DNA of 64,000 nt from Marinifilum sp. N1E240 (GTDB lineage Bacteria > Bacteroidota > Bacteroidia > Bacteroidales > Marinifilaceae), in assembly GCF_009295825.1 (NCBI RefSeq), contig NZ_WHKF01000003.1:62001-126000 (forward strand), read 5' to 3'. Of this stretch, positions 1-8,982 are shown piece after piece. The notes beneath the pieces are model-generated. The model searched no databases. It had not been told where the DNA came from and saw nothing but the letters and a program-made list of their open reading frames with translations. The translations under genes and the position numbers were made by a program. Position 1 is the stretch's first letter; each line of letters opens with the position of its first letter.

Positions 1-764
1 TCAACCTGGTACCCGAGAAATACAAAAAAAACTTCGAAGGTAAAACTGAAAAAGATGTATTGAATAGACCTAACGTTCAGTTTAGCAATAATACTGAAAT
101 GGGTGATCACGGATTTGGTGATATGTGGGTTGATGATCGAATTGATCAATCGACCGATTATTTTGCCATGTGTGAAGGTGTTGACGAACAAATTGGGAAA
201 GTTTTACAAACTCTAAAAGAACAAGGATTGGATGATAATACTATTGTCATTTTCACTTCCGATCATGGCGAGATGCTAGGTAGTCATGGCATGATGCACA
301 AGAACATCTGGTTTAGTGAAGCTTATGATATTCCGTTTATTATTCGTTGGCCTAAAAAGATAAAGCCTGGAACTGATGATCTTCTTTTGAGTGTTCCCGA
401 CATTATGCCAACATTGCTAAGTTTAATGGGAATGAAAAAGGATATTCCTGCTGAAGTAGAAGGTAAAGATTACTCAGGAATATTTAAAAATGAGCCAGTG
501 GAAAGACCTGAAGCTGCATTGTATTTCTTTGCAAAACCTGAGGATGAAACTGAAAAAAGAAGGGGTGTAAAAACCCATACTCATACCTATGTGATTGCCT
601 ATGATAATAAAGGTGAAAAACATCAATTCTTATACGATGATGTAAATGATCCATATCAGATGAAAAACATTTATGGTGAAAATACAGAATTGGAACAGGA
701 TTTAACCGAAAAATTACGTGAAATTCTTATCAGAACAAATGATCCATTTATCTCACTATTGTAA
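1..764 (+). CDS. Sulfatase, C-terminal part (truncated by window start)
   Basis: The frame is open from the first bases (first complete codon at base 3) and ends with TAA at 764, so only the C-terminal part of the enzyme is present. The segment SDHGEMLGSHGMMHK is the conserved second motif of type I (S1) sulfatases: the Asp and His before Gly normally help bind the metal and sulfate, and the following Lys contacts sulfate. The later IPFIIRWPKKIKPG stretch is also typical. The active-site CxPxR motif, whose Cys or Ser becomes formylglycine, would lie upstream and cannot be checked. The likely role is removal of sulfate esters from a polysaccharide or its oligosaccharides, probably in the periplasm, which fits the uronate-degradation genes downstream. 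Subfamily and substrate cannot be assigned from this fragment. Confidence 0.93.
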   Translation, partial: NLVPEKYKKNFEGKTEKDVLNRPNVQFSNNTEMGDHGFGDMWVDDRIDQSTDYFAMCEGVDEQIGKVLQTLKEQGLDDNTIVIFTSDHGEMLGSHGMMHKNIWFSEAYDIPFIIRWPKKIKPGTDDLLLSVPDIMPTLLSLMGMKKDIPAEVEGKDYSGIFKNEPVERPEAALYFFAKPEDETEKRRGVKTHTHTYVIAYDNKGEKHQFLYDDVNDPYQMKNIYGENTELEQDLTEKLREILIRTNDPFISLL

Positions 765-880
765 TAACTTTTAGCATATCGTGATAGGGAAAAGGAGTAG
801 TATTGAGCAATTCTATTTTTTTTATTGAATTATCGCTTCATTTTGAATACTCAATACTCTCCTTTTCAATTTTAAAAATT

Positions 881-1738
881 ATGAAGATCAAACTGAAATA
901 TTTATTAATAGTTGCTTGTATCTCTTATTCACAGTTAATTTTTGCCCAGGAATCATTAGAGATAGGTAAAAGTAAAACACTGGTATATGAGTGTAATTTC
1001 AACAATAAATCATCCTTAAACGATTGGGTAATGGAAGGTCCCGGAATTGCAAAAATCAACAAAGGGAGATTGGAATTGTATTCGCGATACCACAAAAAAG
1101 TAAACCGAAGAATGAAAAAAGGTGAACTGGTATTCGAAGAGAATTCTCCCAAATGGTACCAGTATTATGTGGATGGTTTAGCTAAGAAAGTTGAACCTGA
1201 AATATATCCTATTTACAAATCGGGAAAAAATTTCAGAGGCGGACATTTGGTCTATTGGAACAAAACCATTTCTCCAGAAAACTATGTAATTGAATTTGAC
1301 TTTCAGAGTCCAATTCCCTATCCATTGCACATGATCATGTTTTCTGCCACTGGTAAAAATGGTGAAAATGTATTCGATTCTAAACTAAAACCTCGCTGCG
1401 GTTTGGCAGGACAATACACCAAAGGGGATCTACACAACTATCGAATTTCTTTTCTTGCTCCAAAACGAGGAACTGCCAATATGCGCAAATGCCCGGGAAG
1501 AAGATTGGTCACAAAAGGAAGTGATCTTACATTAGATGATTTAACCGGAAAACATCACATGAAAGTAATCAAGTGGCAAGACCAGGTTGAGTTCAGAATT
1601 GATGGAAAATTGGTCTTTGTGTATACCGATGATGAAAAAGAAAAAGACAAAGCCTTTGGTGCCGGACAAACTGCCATTCGATTAATGGTTCCTGCAAGAG
1701 GTTTCTACGATAACTATAAAATTTACGAGTTAAAATAA
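881..1738 (+). CDS. Exported DUF1961-like protein, probable concanavalin-like fold
   Basis: The product is a 285-residue exported protein starting at the ATG at 881, chosen because it directly begins a signal peptide (MKIKLKYLLIVACISYSQLIFAQ). The frame is also open further upstream, to 803, but that extension looks like non-coding sequence. After the signal comes a beta-rich domain with segments FNNKSSLNDWVMEGPG, GGHLVYWNK, IMFSATGKNGENVFD, YRISFLAP and MRKCPGRRLV. These resemble DUF1961 proteins, which are expected to adopt a lectin/glucanase-like jelly roll. I recognise the family by eye only. It sits between a sulfatase and a TonB receptor in a uronate locus, so it may bind or cleave the polysaccharide. 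A perfect terminator hairpin follows. Enzymatic function is unproven. Confidence 0.72.
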   Translation: MKIKLKYLLIVACISYSQLIFAQESLEIGKSKTLVYECNFNNKSSLNDWVMEGPGIAKINKGRLELYSRYHKKVNRRMKKGELVFEENSPKWYQYYVDGLAKKVEPEIYPIYKSGKNFRGGHLVYWNKTISPENYVIEFDFQSPIPYPLHMIMFSATGKNGENVFDSKLKPRCGLAGQYTKGDLHNYRISFLAPKRGTANMRKCPGRRLVTKGSDLTLDDLTGKHHMKVIKWQDQVEFRIDGKLVFVYTDDEKEKDKAFGAGQTAIRLMVPARGFYDNYKIYELK

Positions 1739-1757
1739 TTGATCCGAAATCAATTTT

Positions 1758-1795
1758 AAATTCCCTTTCCAGAAATGTAAAGGGAATTTTTGTTT
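1758..1795 (+). terminator. Rho-independent terminator after DUF1961-like gene
   Basis: An 11-bp perfect stem (AAATTCCCTTT at 1758-1768 and AAAGGGAATTT at 1779-1789) with a 10-nt loop is followed by a T-rich tract (TTTTTGTTT). It lies 20 nt after the stop codon of the DUF1961-like gene and separates it from the TonB receptor that follows. Confidence 0.9.
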
Positions 1796-1949
1796 CTATC
1801 AGGATCGTTGAATCTATTTTCATTTTATTACCCGAACCTATCCCAAATTTTAATTTTGGCACTCCCAGAAGCCTTTTATATAAGCAAAACTCAGCATAAT
1901 TCAATTATTTCGTGATTCAATAAAACTCACACCTAAGACTGAAAAAAAT

Positions 1950-4283
1950 ATGCGACTGCCACTTGTTCTTACCTCTCTTCTTTTCATTTTAAGCCTAACA
2001 TTAAAGGCTCAAAAAATACTTGTTACAGGACAAGTCTATGATGAAAAGATAGAAGAATCTTTACCTTTTGCACAAGTTGCCATTAGTGATATAAAAGGAG
2101 AAGAATGCATGAGTGGGGCTTTGACCGATAGTTTGGGTGTATTCTCCATCGCTATAACGCCGAATAAGACTTATAAAATAATAGTTCAATATCTGGGATA
2201 CGAATCCTTTGAAAAACAAATAGACACCTTTACAGAACATATTAATCTGGGTAAAATCAAACTGAATTCATCGGCGCATGATCTTCAGGAAATATTTGTG
2301 ACGGCAGAAAAAAAATCCATTGGTAAAGAGAATGGAAATTGGGTTTTGTACCCTGATAAATTACCCGAAGGAGGGAACAATTCAGCCATTGAATTGCTTA
2401 GTTCAATTCCTTCGGTTGCCGTTGATATGGATGATGCTATTAACATTCGTGGACGTGAAGCCAGCATACTAATTGATGGTGTAAAAATTGATGATCAATC
2501 GGAATTGGATCAAATATCGCCATCCGCAATTGCCAAGATAGAGGTCATACAAAACCCTTCTGCCAAATACGATGCCGATGGTAGTGTCATCAACATTCAA
2601 TTGAAAGCACCAATACTGTCTAGTTCCTCGAGTAATTTGAAAGCTTCTGTTGACCATTTTGGGAATCATCAGGAGAATTTTTCAACGAATAAAAAACACA
2701 AAAATTGGGGTGGTTTTCTACAGGCTAACTCTAATATCAACCAATTCGATTCTGAAATAGATGTAAAAAGGAAAAATCTGCTTTCAGGTTCTCCTTTTTT
2801 GAATCAACTCAAAAAACAAAGCATGAAAAACAACAAACAGCAAATTAGAGCAGGTTTGAATCATCGCTTATCCATAAAACATCTCTTTAAAATTGACGTG
2901 CAATTGCAAAATCATCAAACAGATCCATCTATTTTTACTCATAAAGATATTTTGAATCTCGAAGAAGAATTGACCAAATACACAGAGCAAAACCAGAATA
3001 TTGAAAAGGAAAAAATAACTCAACAATATCGTGCCCATTACATCGGAAAATGGGAGAATGAAACACTAAAAGTCAGATTGAATCACAGAAGACAAAATCA
3101 ATGGGACAATCGTCATTTAGAAAATATGAATTTCTATCCCAATGGTGATGCATACTCAAACCTACCTGCCATTAAGAAAGATGATATTGATTGGGTGATT
3201 AGAAATTATCAAATTAAAATCGACTATCAAAAACCAATTTCTTCTTCAACAACACTTGAAGCTGGAGCCGATTGGAAGTATGAAGAACAAACACAAACAG
3301 CCTGTCAACAAAAATTCAAACACGATGAGAATCGCTGGGAAATCAATCCTGCCAAAACTTTCGATTATCAGTACAGTAGACGTAATATTGCCAGTTATGG
3401 TATTGTTGAGATCAAAAAAGAGAATTGGTTTCTCATTGCAGGATCAAGATTCAGGTTTATTGAATTATCTACAAATAACGCAAGAGAAGAAGTAACAAGT
3501 AGTCAGTACAATTTCTACCCAAGTGTTTTACCTACGGTTAATATCGGTAAAAACTGGCAGCAAAGCGATCTTAGTTTTTCCTATAAGAAAAGTCAAAAAT
3601 TGCCCCGATCGGCTCAATTAAACTCTTTTAAAAATGATGCCAACCCTTTAAACATACAATTTGGTAATCCTGATTTAAAACCAGAAAAAGAACACTCCTT
3701 CTCTCTTGATTATTCTGTGCAAAAAGAAAATTTTCAGCTTGGAATTGCTCTCTTTCATCGCATGATTCAAGACGTGGTGATGCAGCAATACTACACACAT
3801 GGCGATACTCTGTTTCGATCCTTTAACAATATGGCAAAACAATTTGTAACTGGTAATGAGTACACTTTTAATTTCAAACCAACAAAATGGTGTAGGTTAA
3901 ATGGAAGCAGTACAATATATCACCAAAAGTTTATTGGAGAAAATCTAAGCTTAGGCAAAAAGAAGATTTGGAGTTATAATTTTAAAGTAGGAGGGCAATT
4001 TCAATTACCTAAAAACCTAAATATGATGGTCAACTACAATTATATCTCAGAAACTCTAACCGCCAACGGAGTAAAAGGTAATTTGTACAATCTGGATCTG
4101 GCATTTAGTCGGGATTTCTTACATAAGAAACTGAAAATCTCGATAAAAGGAATTAACCTGCTTGACAGCAAAAATCAATGGACGGATATCGAAAATCTTC
4201 AATTTACAGCTCGTAACAGACGTTATCAGGATAACAAAAGACTAATTGTAGGAGTGGTTTACAAATGGAGTCATAAAAACTAG
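1950..4283 (+). CDS. TonB-dependent receptor, outer membrane beta-barrel family
   Basis: This 777-residue outer-membrane protein has a signal peptide at residues 1-20 (ending LKAQ). A carboxypeptidase-regulatory-like beta-sandwich follows at about 25-115 (VTGQVYDEK start). A plug domain lies around 130-225 (SIPSVAVDMDDAINIRG, SILIDGVKI). The rest is a long C-terminal barrel with many aromatic-rich beta strands and SFSYKKSQKLPRS / NPDLKPEKEHSFSLDYS segments. This matches the Bacteroidota outer-membrane beta-barrel (OMP_b-brl_3 type) family rather than SusC: it is shorter, lacks the usual SusC plug wording, and has no SusD partner. It may import an oligosaccharide or another ligand for the locus, but the substrate is unknown. 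It is convergent with the propeller regulator, separated by a hairpin repeat array. Confidence 0.88.
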   Translation: MRLPLVLTSLLFILSLTLKAQKILVTGQVYDEKIEESLPFAQVAISDIKGEECMSGALTDSLGVFSIAITPNKTYKIIVQYLGYESFEKQIDTFTEHINLGKIKLNSSAHDLQEIFVTAEKKSIGKENGNWVLYPDKLPEGGNNSAIELLSSIPSVAVDMDDAINIRGREASILIDGVKIDDQSELDQISPSAIAKIEVIQNPSAKYDADGSVINIQLKAPILSSSSSNLKASVDHFGNHQENFSTNKKHKNWGGFLQANSNINQFDSEIDVKRKNLLSGSPFLNQLKKQSMKNNKQQIRAGLNHRLSIKHLFKIDVQLQNHQTDPSIFTHKDILNLEEELTKYTEQNQNIEKEKITQQYRAHYIGKWENETLKVRLNHRRQNQWDNRHLENMNFYPNGDAYSNLPAIKKDDIDWVIRNYQIKIDYQKPISSSTTLEAGADWKYEEQTQTACQQKFKHDENRWEINPAKTFDYQYSRRNIASYGIVEIKKENWFLIAGSRFRFIELSTNNAREEVTSSQYNFYPSVLPTVNIGKNWQQSDLSFSYKKSQKLPRSAQLNSFKNDANPLNIQFGNPDLKPEKEHSFSLDYSVQKENFQLGIALFHRMIQDVVMQQYYTHGDTLFRSFNNMAKQFVTGNEYTFNFKPTKWCRLNGSSTIYHQKFIGENLSLGKKKIWSYNFKVGGQFQLPKNLNMMVNYNYISETLTANGVKGNLYNLDLAFSRDFLHKKLKISIKGINLLDSKNQWTDIENLQFTARNRRYQDNKRLIVGVVYKWSHKN

Positions 4284-4617
4284 GAAAGTTTCTATCATTT
4301 GATATTTATCTTCAAATAAAATCAGCACAAGTTAGTTGTATAGTTAGAAAATTGATCAAAATTGAAAACATTTAGATTTTCTAAACTAACAAGGACTGAA
4401 AAAATAGTATGTTTTTATCGTTACCTATTTAGGTAAAGACCGGAAAATGGTTTTTTTAAGCTTTACCTGTTTAGGCAAAGACCGAAAAATGGTTTTTTAA
4501 GCTTTACCTGTTTAGGTAAAGACCGAAAAATTAGTTTTTTAAGCTTTGCCCGTTTAGGTAAAGACCGAAAAATGGTTTTTTCAAGCTTTGCCTGTTTAGG
4601 TAATGCGTAAAAACTTT
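4284..4617. other. Convergent intergenic region holding a hairpin repeat array
   Basis: This 334-bp gap lies between the stop codons of two converging genes. The first 137 bp are AT-rich with no feature I can name. The rest is the tandem repeat array annotated separately. No start codon with a credible coding frame was seen. Confidence 0.8.
4421..4607. repeat. Tandem array of ~42-bp units, each with a palindrome
   Basis: Five units start at 4421, 4463, 4504, 4546 and 4588, spaced 42, 41, 42 and 42 bp; the fifth is partial. Each unit begins with a palindrome of the form TTACCT-GTTT-AGGTAA. In the clearest copy (4502-4521) it extends to an 8-bp perfect stem, CTTTACCT/AGGTAAAG, around GTTT. The palindrome is followed by GACCGAAAAATGG and a run of six or more T. 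Several copies carry A/G changes in one arm, some of which keep G-U pairing. The array fills the space between two 3' ends, so serial transcription termination is a reasonable reading; a protein-binding repeat is also possible. Confidence 0.93.
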
Positions 4618-7473
4618 TTATCCTTCTTGTTGTTCCAAATACTCACTAGGAGTTAAATCGGTAAATTTCTTAAAAATTCGGTAAAAAGAAGTTTTAGAAT
4701 TGAACCCACAATCCTCTGCAATGGCTAACAAGGTGTAATCCTTATTTTGAGGATCTTTCAAGCGCTTTTTCACTTCATTAACACGATAGGTATTAATAAA
4801 ATCATTAAAGCTTGTCTGCAAACCCTCTCTCAATACATTAGATAGTTGCAATTCGCTCCATTCCATCTGCGTCGCAAGTTGCGCTTTTGTTAATCTCTTA
4901 TCTCTATAGGGAGATTCCTTTGCCATAAACTCGTTCAACAAAAGAATGTAGTTTTCCCACTTCTTACTTTTATGATTTGTAATAATTCTTTTTGATGATC
5001 CTTTTGATTTTTGCGTCTTAAGGCTCTTTTTCTTTTTTCCTTTTAAGTAAACAATTGCAAAAACAGTACTTAAAATTAGAATTATAAATAGATAAATCAC
5101 CCAGAAATATTCTTTCCAATCCCTTTTAACCACTATTTCCAATACAGAAGGTTCTCCCCATCTCATGTGGTTGTTCGAAGCCATTACTTCCAATTGGTAT
5201 TCGCCAACCAACTGTTTGTCTATACTTATTTCGTGTAAACCAAGGGGTAAAATTGTCCAGGCAGAATCTGCAGAAGTCATTCTATATTTAATCCTGTTTT
5301 TTTCTGGCTCACAAAATGACATGACTGCCACTCTTAGCTTAAAATCCTCATCGGTGTGAAGAATTTTAATTTTATTACCAGAAATTTCATCCGAGTTTTT
5401 TGCTACACCATAACTGGTAAACCGTATTTTCGGTTGGTAGGTATTCATTACAAATTCCGATGGATTAAATGAGTTCAAACCATTGTTTCCACCAAAAAAC
5501 ATTAATCCCTGCTTATTTGTACAAGCTACTTTGTATTCAAATATATCGCCTTGCAAGCCATCTTCCTTAAAGAAGTTTGCAAACTGATTTTTCTCGATAT
5601 CGAAACAACTCAAACCTTTATTGGTTCCCAACCATAATCGACCCAATTTATCTTCCTGTATGCTAAGCACCACACTTCCCGGCAATCCGTTGTTTTCATT
5701 CAACAACAAAAAAGAATCGCTTTTGCTATTGTACAAATTCAATCCCCTATCGGTAGCAATCCAAACTCTATCTTTACTGTCCTGAAAAATAGAATAAACT
5801 CTATTTCCCGATAGACTACCCTCTTTTTTAGAATCCCGATAAGAGGTAAAAGTACTCTCCCCTTTTTTTAATCGGCAAACACCTCGCATATGACAAGCAA
5901 TCCATACATCTCCATTCTTTACTTGAGTCATCAGTTTTACATTCAGATTACTCAATTTATTCTTTTCCTTATTTAAAAGTTCTACCTCATTATTCTTAGG
6001 ATTCCACTTCCATATTCCTTTATCTAATTCCGAGAACCAATAATTGCCTTTTTTATCTTGTAAGATTTCGAAAACTCCTTTACGAAATTTCAGGATTTTT
6101 TCATCAGGAAAGCTCTCAAGAGTTTTCTTCTTAGCATTGTACTTTAGAACACCTCCATCAGTTCCAAATAATACTTGTCCTTCCTGATCCAGATAAGCAG
6201 TTCTAACAACCTTATGCCTTTTCCTTGCCTTAACATTTTCTCCTAAAGGAATCGTGGTAAATTCTTCTTTTACAACATTAAACCTAGAAACACCATGTCG
6301 CACATTTCCCAGCCAAACATTTTCTTTAGAATCAGCTACAGCAGCTCTAAGCGTATTATCAATTAAGGATTCGGTGTTACCCGGGATATTTTGATACAAG
6401 TTAAAATTCAGATTATTTTGACTAAAATGGTTTATACCTTGCATGCTCCCTAACCATACACTTCCGGATTTCTCGCTTAAAACGACAAGTATATTATTAC
6501 TCGAAATACTTTTTTCAATCATTGGATGATGCTTGAAATAATGAAATATTCCTTTGCTCACATCAAAATAGTTCAATCCATTTTTCGTGCCGATCCACAA
6601 ATTCCCCTTTCTATCATCCGAAATTGCTGTCACATAATTATCAGACAACGAATTTGCCTTTTCGTTTGAGTGACGATAAACAATAAATGACTCATTTAGG
6701 GTATCAAACAAATGCAGACCATTTACCGTAGCCACCCACATTTTTCCATTTCTATCCTGAAATAGATCTTCAATAAAATTAGATGTTAATTCCCCTTCTT
6801 TTCTCTTTGCCGATCTTTTAAAAAATTGCTTTTTATTATGCACTATATCCAACAGACAAATTCCACTTCCTGCAGTGCCAATCCATAGTTTTCCATCTTT
6901 ATCGAAACACAATTCATTAATCAATCTTTCCCCCTTTGAATAACTTACAGATTTGCTATTAAATGGAAAATATTCGTATTGTTCAAATTGATTTTTCAGC
7001 TTATTGAATCGGTATAAACCATTTCTGGTTCCAATCCAAATTTCTCCCAATTCGGAAATTGCTATGGCGTTTACATACCTGCTTTGCGCCTTTTTAACTT
7101 CGTATGGCAATTCATAATAAACTGTTCTTCTATTATTAGGATTTAATGATACAATGCCAAGCTGAGTTCCGATCCATATTTTCCCATCCAATCCCTCCGC
7201 CAGAGCATTTACTCTTTTATCTGCAACTTTGGCGAAAGGCACAGTTGGCAAGTCATAATTAATAAGTTTCGATCCATCATATCGATTCAAACCTTCCTTG
7301 GTTCCAAACCATAAAAATCCTTTTGAATCCTGAAGAAGAGAATATACAACGTTGGAATTTAATCCTTCAGATGTATCAATTTTCTTAAAATGAACTTCCT
7401 TGCCAATAGCATATCCACTCACCGAAAAAATCAGTAAGAAAAAAATTATCAATATCTGTTTTATCATTCCCAT
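4618..7473 (-). CDS. One-component regulator: propeller sensor, Y_Y_Y, TM, AraC domain
   Basis: This is a membrane-spanning transcription regulator of about 951 residues. The ATG at 7473 (MGMIKQ) or 7467 is preferred over a TTG at 7485 because it begins the signal/anchor segment. Repeated two-component-regulator propeller motifs (IWIGTRNGLYRFN, LWIGTKNGLNYFD and similar) fill about residues 30-680. A Y_Y_Y-like beta domain follows (to about 780), then one transmembrane helix (YFWVIYLFIILILSTVFAIVYL). A basic linker and an AraC-type helix-turn-helix domain make up the last 100 residues (LLAIAEDCGFNSKTSFYRIFKKFTD). No histidine kinase or receiver domain is present, unlike the full hybrid system at 20990-25015. 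It probably senses a saccharide in the periplasm and binds DNA directly. Target genes are unknown; the adjacent GH88/sus operon is the obvious candidate. Confidence 0.9.
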   Translation of the reverse strand: MGMIKQILIIFFLLIFSVSGYAIGKEVHFKKIDTSEGLNSNVVYSLLQDSKGFLWFGTKEGLNRYDGSKLINYDLPTVPFAKVADKRVNALAEGLDGKIWIGTQLGIVSLNPNNRRTVYYELPYEVKKAQSRYVNAIAISELGEIWIGTRNGLYRFNKLKNQFEQYEYFPFNSKSVSYSKGERLINELCFDKDGKLWIGTAGSGICLLDIVHNKKQFFKRSAKRKEGELTSNFIEDLFQDRNGKMWVATVNGLHLFDTLNESFIVYRHSNEKANSLSDNYVTAISDDRKGNLWIGTKNGLNYFDVSKGIFHYFKHHPMIEKSISSNNILVVLSEKSGSVWLGSMQGINHFSQNNLNFNLYQNIPGNTESLIDNTLRAAVADSKENVWLGNVRHGVSRFNVVKEEFTTIPLGENVKARKRHKVVRTAYLDQEGQVLFGTDGGVLKYNAKKKTLESFPDEKILKFRKGVFEILQDKKGNYWFSELDKGIWKWNPKNNEVELLNKEKNKLSNLNVKLMTQVKNGDVWIACHMRGVCRLKKGESTFTSYRDSKKEGSLSGNRVYSIFQDSKDRVWIATDRGLNLYNSKSDSFLLLNENNGLPGSVVLSIQEDKLGRLWLGTNKGLSCFDIEKNQFANFFKEDGLQGDIFEYKVACTNKQGLMFFGGNNGLNSFNPSEFVMNTYQPKIRFTSYGVAKNSDEISGNKIKILHTDEDFKLRVAVMSFCEPEKNRIKYRMTSADSAWTILPLGLHEISIDKQLVGEYQLEVMASNNHMRWGEPSVLEIVVKRDWKEYFWVIYLFIILILSTVFAIVYLKGKKKKSLKTQKSKGSSKRIITNHKSKKWENYILLLNEFMAKESPYRDKRLTKAQLATQMEWSELQLSNVLREGLQTSFNDFINTYRVNEVKKRLKDPQNKDYTLLAIAEDCGFNSKTSFYRIFKKFTDLTPSEYLEQQEG

Positions 7474-7555
7474 TATTATCTTCAATCTATAACTTTTATG
7501 AACCGCCTAAAATTAACATTTCATTTTGTGAGAAATACTCATTTCTGGAATTTAA

Positions 7556-7597
7556 CTAAAAAAAAGCTCCCTTAAGTAATAATACCTAAGAGAGCTC
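7556..7597 (-). terminator. Rho-independent terminator of GH88/sus operon
   Basis: On the minus strand a 12-bp stem (AGCTCCCTTAAG at 7565-7576 with CCTAAGAGAGCT at 7585-7596, mostly paired with G-U wobbles) is followed by a run of about eight U residues. It lies 71 nt past the GH88 stop codon and ends the gene 8/susC/susD/GH88 operon. Confidence 0.85.
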
Positions 7598-7667
7598 CAA
7601 TTTAAACAGATGTTTCAGCCTCCTTGGCTTTATACATTACAAGTATGTTTTTTTTAACCTTGTGTAA

Positions 7668-8936
7668 CTACATATTGCTTTCCATAGCTTTTCTTCTTCG
7701 TAGCGCTTCCAGATAATAATAATCTGCATACACCAAAGCCACATCAATTTCGTTTCCTTGTGGTTTAGCACCTGTACTGTGTAATAAAAAAGCATCATTT
7801 TCTTCTTTAGCACTATAGGCTGGAGAAGCTAGCGAGTTTAAGATCGCATCAGCAGCGGCACAATATTTCTTCTTTAAATTCGCATCCTCTACCAAACTGC
7901 TCAATTCTACCAAGCCAGATGCTGCAATTGCTGCTGCAGAGGCATCTCGTGGTTCACCTTGCTTACCTGTTAAATCGAAATCCCAAAATGGAATGTAATC
8001 CTGAGGTAAACCTGAAATAAACCTATTGGAAACCTTTTCCACCAAGTCTAAAAATTTTGGATCTTTAGTTTCTCTGTATACCATGGTATAACCATAAACA
8101 GCCCATGCCTGTCCTCTTGCCCAGGTACTTTCGTCGGCAAATCCCTGCGAAGTATTTTTATTTCGCACCTCACCGGTTTGTTCATCGTATTCAACTACAT
8201 GATAGCTACTAAAATCAGCTCTGAAGTGATTTTTCATTGTAGTTTCAGCATGCTTTACAGCGATATTCTTATAAATTGGATCGCCTGTTTCTTTTGATGC
8301 CCAAAACAATAACTCTAGATTCAGCATGTTATCTATAATGGTAATGTGCTGTTTCCACTGTGGGTGCAATTCATTAGACCATGACTTTATGGTACCAACC
8401 TTAGAATTATATCTTGAAATCAGAGAATTCGCAGATTCTAATAAAACATCCCGATACTCTTTATTACCAGTCAATCGATAAGCTTGTCCGTAAGAACAAT
8501 ACATCATAAAACCTACATCGTGGTGCTCTTTATTGAATTTATATGGTTCCAAAGGTAAGGTCCTTTTAAGAGCTTCTGTTTTCCAATAATCATTTTTGGT
8601 AACATCATACATCTGCCAAAGTATACCCGGGTAAAAACCAACGGTCCAAACAAGAACACCATTTTTAGGCATTTTCCAATGCTGCTCTCCACTCTCTATT
8701 AAACGAGGATGTGTTTCAAAATCGGTATGTAGAGCCACCGATTTTTTTAACTGTTCCTCGCAGTATTCCATTTCGTTTTCAATATTAATCTCCAATTGCT
8801 CCTGAAAAATAGTATTGTCGACAAGATCATTCTTTTCACTTTTGCCCTTTGCAGAGTTCGAACGGCAAGATGAAATCGATACTATTAATAGCAAAATGGG
8901 AACAAAACGAATTATTTTTTTCACCATTTGATTCAT
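7668..8936 (-). CDS. GH88 unsaturated glucuronyl hydrolase (lipoprotein)
   Basis: The enzyme has 422 residues. It removes the 4,5-unsaturated uronic acid that a polysaccharide lyase leaves at the non-reducing end of an oligosaccharide, giving 5-keto-4-deoxyuronate spontaneously. The N terminus is a lipoprotein signal (ILLLIVSISSC). The two conserved family aspartates are visible: Asp140 in HHDVGF and Asp202 in IIDNMLNLELL. The RGQAWAVYGYTMVYRET and GEPRDASAAAIAASGL segments of the (alpha/alpha)6 barrel are also present. Length fits GH88. It is the last gene of a minus-strand operon behind susD, with a perfect hairpin in the 46-nt gap and a terminator after it. Substrates could be chondroitin-, ulvan-, glucuronan- or pectin-type oligosaccharides; the sequence does not decide. 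Confidence 0.93.
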   Translation of the reverse strand: MNQMVKKIIRFVPILLLIVSISSCRSNSAKGKSEKNDLVDNTIFQEQLEINIENEMEYCEEQLKKSVALHTDFETHPRLIESGEQHWKMPKNGVLVWTVGFYPGILWQMYDVTKNDYWKTEALKRTLPLEPYKFNKEHHDVGFMMYCSYGQAYRLTGNKEYRDVLLESANSLISRYNSKVGTIKSWSNELHPQWKQHITIIDNMLNLELLFWASKETGDPIYKNIAVKHAETTMKNHFRADFSSYHVVEYDEQTGEVRNKNTSQGFADESTWARGQAWAVYGYTMVYRETKDPKFLDLVEKVSNRFISGLPQDYIPFWDFDLTGKQGEPRDASAAAIAASGLVELSSLVEDANLKKKYCAAADAILNSLASPAYSAKEENDAFLLHSTGAKPQGNEIDVALVYADYYYLEALRRRKAMESNM

Positions 8937-8950
8937 TTTTGTTTTAAGAT

Positions 8951-8975
8951 AGAAACCGGAACAAATCCGGTTTCT
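8951..8975 (-). promoter_or_regulatory. Intercistronic hairpin between susD and GH88
   Basis: A perfect 10-bp inverted repeat (AGAAACCGGA at 8951-8960, TCCGGTTTCT at 8966-8975) with a 5-nt loop lies in the 46-nt gap between the susD stop and the GH88 start. No strong U-run follows on the minus strand, so an mRNA-processing or stabilising hairpin, or a weak attenuator, is likelier than a full terminator. Confidence 0.75.
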
Positions 8976-8982
8976 CTAAAAT

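Noticed and set aside
1593-1904. 103-residue minus-strand frame over the end of the DUF1961-like gene
   Set aside because: It crosses a perfect terminator hairpin and is antisense to a well-supported gene; composition does not look like protein.
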